A stretch of DNA of 7,368 bases from Oscillospiraceae bacterium (GTDB lineage Bacteria; Bacillota; Clostridia; Oscillospirales; Oscillospiraceae). Both the position numbers and the translations under genes were made by a program. The notes beneath the pieces were generated by a model. That model was not told where the DNA came from, made no database searches, and saw nothing but the letters and a program-made list of their open reading frames with translations. Each line of letters starts with the position of its first letter. Position 1 is the stretch's first letter. Below are positions 4,206 to 7,368 of this stretch, in pieces. The stretch lies in the NCBI GenBank assembly GCA_031266955.1, contig JAISAA010000306.1:1-7368 (forward strand). The letters are read 5' to 3'.

Positions 4206-6851
4206 TTATACCGATGGATATCCGAATTTCTGCGTGGCGTATGTTCCCCATTCGCTCTTACTCACGTCGGCGCACCCGACTCCGGTCTCCGTGTGCGATT
4301 TGGTCAGTATCTGTTCGCGGTGTCCGGAAGTGGAATGTACCCAATTGTCAACCGCCTCCACTCCGGTTATGTAGCTGACGGTTATATTCTCTCCCCAGTC
4401 GAGCCATCTGTAACCCGCCGCCGTCATCCTGTCCGCGGGCGATTTCCCCTCCGGAGTAAAATGGCTGAAATAACCGAGCGCCGCCATGTCTTCGCTGTGC
4501 GCGCGCGCCGCCGCACCGAGCTTGTCGTTCCACGTCAGCGCGGACAGGTCGTGGAATGCCCGGAATGCGTTCGCCGCCTCAAATATGATCGCTTCCGTAA
4601 CAGTAGACGTCTCTTGTCCCGCCTTGCCCGCCGCAACAGCGTATATCCGTCCGCCGCCCCGGTCGTCCTTATAGAGTCGGTGTCCGCCGCCCGCTGCGGG
4701 AATGCTGTAATTTGCGTAAGCGTATTCTACAGTCTCTCCGCGTATTCCCAGCATGGCAAAGCTTGAGTAGCCGCCGTAAAAACGGTATTGCAAGTCGCCT
4801 GTCACGGTTCTGTACGGGCTGCCGAGCGCCTTTTCCGCAATTGATACGCTATCGCCGATTTTCACGCTGGCGACATCCAGCCCTACGTCTTTGATAATGG
4901 GTGTCGGTATCGGCGTTGGAGTATGTGTAGGTGTAGGTGTAGGCGTATGTGTAGGCTCGGGAGTTGACACAGGTTCGGGCGTGGGCACAGGCGTCGTCGG
5001 AGACGGAGTTTTTGTGTAATGCCCGTCAAGAGCGCGGTAGATTATGACCGCCGTATCGCCGCGCTTTATAATCGCGCCGCTTACGTTCGCGTCCTCCGTC
5101 AATCCGATGGCTTGCGCTTTTGAAACCGCCGTGTCGTAGCTCCAATCCGTTTCGGCGTATCCGAGCCAGCGAAGGATCACCGTGCATACCATTTTAGAAT
5201 TGACCATACCCTGCGGGTCAAATTTTGTCGCGGACACGCCTTTCACGAGGTCAAGCTGCCAGCAGAACGTGACATAGCCGATCGCCCAGCCGGGAACATC
5301 GTCAAAGGGTGCGCCGAACGAGTTTTTTATGCGCTCCTCATCAAGATTCGGGCTTTTCGTGATAGTAAGCCGCGCGAGTATGACCGCAAGCTCCGCGCGC
5401 GTCAACCCTTCTTCAAGGTTCAGGTCGCCGTTCTCGTCGCCTTTGTAAATATCGGCGTGAACGAGGTATTCCACGGCCGCTTCCTGACTGGCCGTCGCAT
5501 ACACGGGAGCGTTTGGCGGCGATACCGCCGCGCCGCCGGGCAGCCGTACACCATCCATTATTTTCACCGGACGCAGTTGATCCTCGCCCGAACCGTCGCC
5601 CAGATCGTCATGTAAATTTGAACCCCACACCCACAATGTACCGTCAGTTTTTACGGCGCGCGTTTGATAGCCAGAACCCGCGTCCACCGCCGCCACATTC
5701 TCCATAATTTTGACGGGCGAATACCTGTTCTGTTTTGTTCCGTCGCCTAAACCGCCGCCGCTGCCTGTGGGGGAATGGACATTCTCTCCCCAACCCCACA
5801 ATGCGCCATCCGTTTTTATCGCCATAACGTGCGCGCCAGAACCGTCTGATACCGCTACGGACGCAACACCCTCCATAATTTTTTTCGGCGTATATCCGAA
5901 CTCTGTTGTTCCGTCACCCAACTGTCCGTAAGCATTGTTTCCCCATGCCCACAACGAATCATCTATTTTGATTGCAAACGATGTCCCCACACCGTAATTC
6001 ACGGATTTAACGCCATCCAAAAGCTTCGTTGGGCGCATAACCCGTTTCATTCCAGGTCCCATCGTTTCAAGCCCCAAGTGTCCGTATTCATTATCGCCCC
6101 ATACCCACAGCGAACCGTCCTTTTTTATCGCCATTGTCGTTTCGTAGCTTGTTTTTACCGCCGTGACGTCATCCATTATTTTCACGGGCGATAACCTATC
6201 CTCCGTTGTGCCGTCACCTAACAGACTAACCGACTGTTCGGTATACGGAAATGATTTGTTTTTGCCCCATCCCCAGAGAGAGCCGTCCTCTTTTACGGCA
6301 TAAGCGTTCTGAGAACCGGCGCATATGGACTCAACATTTTCCAAGATCATCACCGGAGCCAGACACCTTTCCGCAGACCCATCTCCGACGCCGACGCTTC
6401 GCGGAGCTAATCTTCTGTCCCATGCCCAAAGCGTTCCATCATTTTTTAACGCCAGCTTGTAGCTATTGCCCTGCGTGAAAGCGGATTTAACATTGTTCAT
6501 GATTTTCAGCGGAGACAGTCTTGCCTCTGATGTTCCGTCGCCAGAAAAGTCTCCCCATGACCAAAGCGAGCCGTCTTTTTTGATAGCCAGCGTACCCTGC
6601 GCCCACGCAACATCGTCCATTATCTTGACGGGCGTCGGTCTGTTCTCCGTCGTGCCGTCGCCAACTTCTCCGTAATAGTTGTCTCCCCAGCGCCAGAGTG
6701 AGTCGTCCGCTTTTATCACCATATTATCAAGCGAAAACCCCTGAGCCTTGCCGTCGGTGGTTGTTTGCGTTGCCGCCGTGAAGCAACTCATACAAAACAA
6801 TAGCGCCAACGCGAAAATCAATGAAAGCGCGCGCGTTTTAATATTATTCAT
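4206..6851 (-). CDS. Exported RCC1-repeat / SLH / CAP-domain surface protein
   Basis: This 881-aa protein has several modules. Residues 1-28 are a Sec-type signal peptide (MNNIKTR followed by a hydrophobic core). Residues 44-435 hold eight RCC1-like repeats, each centred on a DG(S/T)LWxWG core followed by GDGTxE and PVKIMD. They are expected to form a beta-propeller. Residues about 455-608 contain two clear SLH repeats and a degenerate third, which in such bacteria bind cell-wall polymers. Residues 614-651 are a Thr-Pro-rich linker. Residues about 655-715 resemble the CAP-associated N-terminal domain of B. subtilis YlbC. Residues about 752-880 are a CAP/SCP domain of the YkwD type, with H785 in AHSEDM, H797 in YFSHFTP, E821 in WGENI and H844 in SGHREQIL. 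It is probably held on the cell surface. Its ligand or enzymatic activity cannot be stated. The ATG at 6851 fits the signal peptide and has AGGGG nine bases upstream. Base composition is less GC-rich than in the phn genes. Confidence 0.9.
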   Translation of the reverse strand: MNNIKTRALSLIFALALLFCMSCFTAATQTTTDGKAQGFSLDNMVIKADDSLWRWGDNYYGEVGDGTTENRPTPVKIMDDVAWAQGTLAIKKDGSLWSWGDFSGDGTSEARLSPLKIMNNVKSAFTQGNSYKLALKNDGTLWAWDRRLAPRSVGVGDGSAERCLAPVMILENVESICAGSQNAYAVKEDGSLWGWGKNKSFPYTEQSVSLLGDGTTEDRLSPVKIMDDVTAVKTSYETTMAIKKDGSLWVWGDNEYGHLGLETMGPGMKRVMRPTKLLDGVKSVNYGVGTSFAIKIDDSLWAWGNNAYGQLGDGTTEFGYTPKKIMEGVASVAVSDGSGAHVMAIKTDGALWGWGENVHSPTGSGGGLGDGTKQNRYSPVKIMENVAAVDAGSGYQTRAVKTDGTLWVWGSNLHDDLGDGSGEDQLRPVKIMDGVRLPGGAAVSPPNAPVYATASQEAAVEYLVHADIYKGDENGDLNLEEGLTRAELAVILARLTITKSPNLDEERIKNSFGAPFDDVPGWAIGYVTFCWQLDLVKGVSATKFDPQGMVNSKMVCTVILRWLGYAETDWSYDTAVSKAQAIGLTEDANVSGAIIKRGDTAVIIYRALDGHYTKTPSPTTPVPTPEPVSTPEPTHTPTPTPTHTPTPIPTPIIKDVGLDVASVKIGDSVSIAEKALGSPYRTVTGDLQYRFYGGYSSFAMLGIRGETVEYAYANYSIPAAGGGHRLYKDDRGGGRIYAVAAGKAGQETSTVTEAIIFEAANAFRAFHDLSALTWNDKLGAAARAHSEDMAALGYFSHFTPEGKSPADRMTAAGYRWLDWGENITVSYITGVEAVDNWVHSTSGHREQILTKSHTETGVGCADVSKSEWGTYATQKFGYPSV
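4899..5012 (-). repeat. Thr-Pro linker with 6-bp tandem repeat
   Basis: This segment encodes a linker made almost entirely of Thr-Pro and Pro-Glu pairs between the SLH and CAP parts of the surface protein. On the plus strand it contains three perfect tandem GTGTAG units (4925-4942), a variant GCGTAT, and another GTGTAG (4949-4954). Because the unit is six bases, slippage would lengthen or shorten the linker by two residues without breaking the frame. Confidence 0.75.
5547..6722 (-). repeat. Array of eight RCC1-like coding repeats
   Basis: Eight units encode the core D(G/D)xLWxW. The first core Trp of each is at residues 53, 97, 142, 193, 249, 301, 352 and 407, giving spacings of 44-56 residues. 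Units 1, 2, 6 and 8 are compact. Units 4, 5 and 7 carry longer loops. Unit 3 has lost the WG glycine (WAWDRR). Unit 5 lacks the GDGTTE segment. Bacterial RCC1 propellers often have seven blades, so eight cores may mean an eight-bladed or incompletely closed propeller. The DNA copies have diverged, so this is not a recent tandem expansion. Confidence 0.85.
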
Positions 6852-6910
6852 TTGATTACACCCCTAAATATCATTATTTAACCATAATCATTTCCTCTTG
6901 TGTTTTACTA

Positions 6911-6939
6911 AGTATATCATATTTGCTCTATGGGAACAA
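6911..6939 (-). promoter_or_regulatory. Candidate sigma-A promoter for the RCC1-SLH-CAP gene
   Basis: On the minus strand, TTGTTC (plus positions 6934-6939) is separated by exactly 17 bases from TATACT (6911-6916). The -10 matches TATAAT at five of six positions, while the -35 matches only TTG. The site starts just after the stop of the PH-domain gene and would give a leader of about 50 bases before the ATG at 6851. The surrounding AT-rich composition supports a promoter here. Confidence 0.45.
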
Positions 6940-6943
6940 GCGT

Positions 6944-7368
6944 TTAATCTGGAGTTTCGCCGTCTCTCATCGCCTTTACCATTTCCGCCGCCATTTTTGT
7001 CGCCATTTGTTCCATTGTGTTCAGCATATCATCTGATTTCGTCGCTTTCGCTATAGCGGCCGCTTGCTCATTTCTTTGTTCTTCCTTAAATAAATCGATC
7101 TGCTGCATTAGCGCCGAGTGAAACACTCCCGGCTTGGCGATTTTCGCGAAGTTGTATGACCCGGACGATGTAATTACGTTTATCTTCCCGTAACCAAGAA
7201 TTTTGCCGAATAATCCGTTAGAAACAGCGACGTTATTGATTTTATCAAGCGGCGTGTCCATTGCCACGGTTTTGATAAGGCCGGTCTTTCCCGAAATCCT
7301 TTTGTTTGTGAATAATAGCGCATCGGTAAAGAATCGGATAAGAGCATAAATTAAATCAATGAAGCCGG
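6944..7368 (-). CDS. Bacterial PH-domain (bPH2-like) protein, 5' end off window
   Basis: The frame is open from the right edge to a TAA at 6946-6944, giving at least 141 residues with the true start beyond the window. The visible part begins with a hydrophobic segment (GFIDLIYALIRFF), followed by the bPH2-type strand pattern LFTNKRISGKTGLI, then MDTPLDKINNVAVSNGLFGK, a GYG turn and a short strand ending in GSYNFAKIAKP. After the domain is a charged, Ala/Met-rich helix (about the last 50 residues) that is likely a coiled coil. A GTG at 7267 is not a credible start because it would remove the first strands of the domain. bPH2 proteins are often membrane-associated, but the function of this one is unknown. 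It lies upstream of the surface-protein gene on the same strand, with a promoter-like sequence between them. Confidence 0.8.
   Translation of the reverse strand, partial: GFIDLIYALIRFFTDALLFTNKRISGKTGLIKTVAMDTPLDKINNVAVSNGLFGKILGYGKINVITSSGSYNFAKIAKPGVFHSALMQQIDLFKEEQRNEQAAAIAKATKSDDMLNTMEQMATKMAAEMVKAMRDGETPD

Noticed and set aside
4143..4766. Plus-strand 207-codon frame opposite the CAP domain
   Set aside because: It begins in repeat sequence and is antisense to a well-supported domain, with no recognisable features.
6777..6792. Cysteines C20 and C23 as a lipoprotein lipobox
   Set aside because: The residues before them (LLF and CMS) do not fit the lipobox consensus, so a normal Sec signal peptide is more likely.
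7265..7267. GTG at 7267 as the start of the PH-domain protein
   Set aside because: The frame stays open to the window edge, and the residues before it (LFTNKRISGKTG) are typical of the domain, so the start must be outside.
1..7368. CRISPR arrays, tRNA or rRNA genes, insertion-sequence transposases
   Set aside because: I looked for regularly spaced repeats, cloverleaf-like segments and transposase motifs and saw none.

Overview
The window looks like a Firmicutes-type bacterium, probably an anaerobic clostridial lineage. The evidence is indirect: purine-rich Shine-Dalgarno sites, a secreted protein with S-layer homology (SLH) repeats and a Thr-Pro linker, a bacterial PH-domain protein, a C-P lyase operon with a Cys4 insert in PhnK, and intergenic GC-rich hairpin repeats of the kind scattered through such genomes. 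The phn genes are visibly GC-rich yet often use ATA for isoleucine. The two genes on the right are noticeably less GC-rich. All five phn genes and both other genes are on the minus strand, so transcription runs from right to left.

Right end (6944-7368): the C-terminal part of a bacterial PH-domain (bPH2-like) protein whose start lies outside the window. After a short gap with a plausible sigma-A promoter comes a large exported protein (4206-6851, 881 aa). It has a signal peptide, eight RCC1-like repeats, SLH repeats, a Thr/Pro-rich linker, a CAP-associated N-terminal domain and a CAP/SCP (YkwD-like) domain. It is the most unusual protein here.

Middle (3577-4205): 629 bp without a convincing gene. 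The part next to phnG is an AT-rich leader with a TATAAT-containing palindrome. The rest is a mosaic of GC-rich inverted and direct repeats, including a perfect 12-bp stem, best read as dispersed miniature repeat elements.

Left half (1-3576): a tightly packed carbon-phosphorus lyase operon, phnG-phnH-phnI-phnJ-phnK, in which every junction overlaps by 4 to 13 bases. PhnG, H, I and J form the core complex that moves a phosphonate onto ribose-triphosphate and cleaves the C-P bond by PhnJ radical-SAM chemistry. PhnK is the ABC-type ATPase that binds the core. PhnK runs off the left edge, and phnL and phnM may follow there. No phosphonate transporter or PhnF regulator is visible on the upstream side. 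All catalytic landmarks I could check in PhnJ, PhnI and PhnK are intact, so the operon appears functional.
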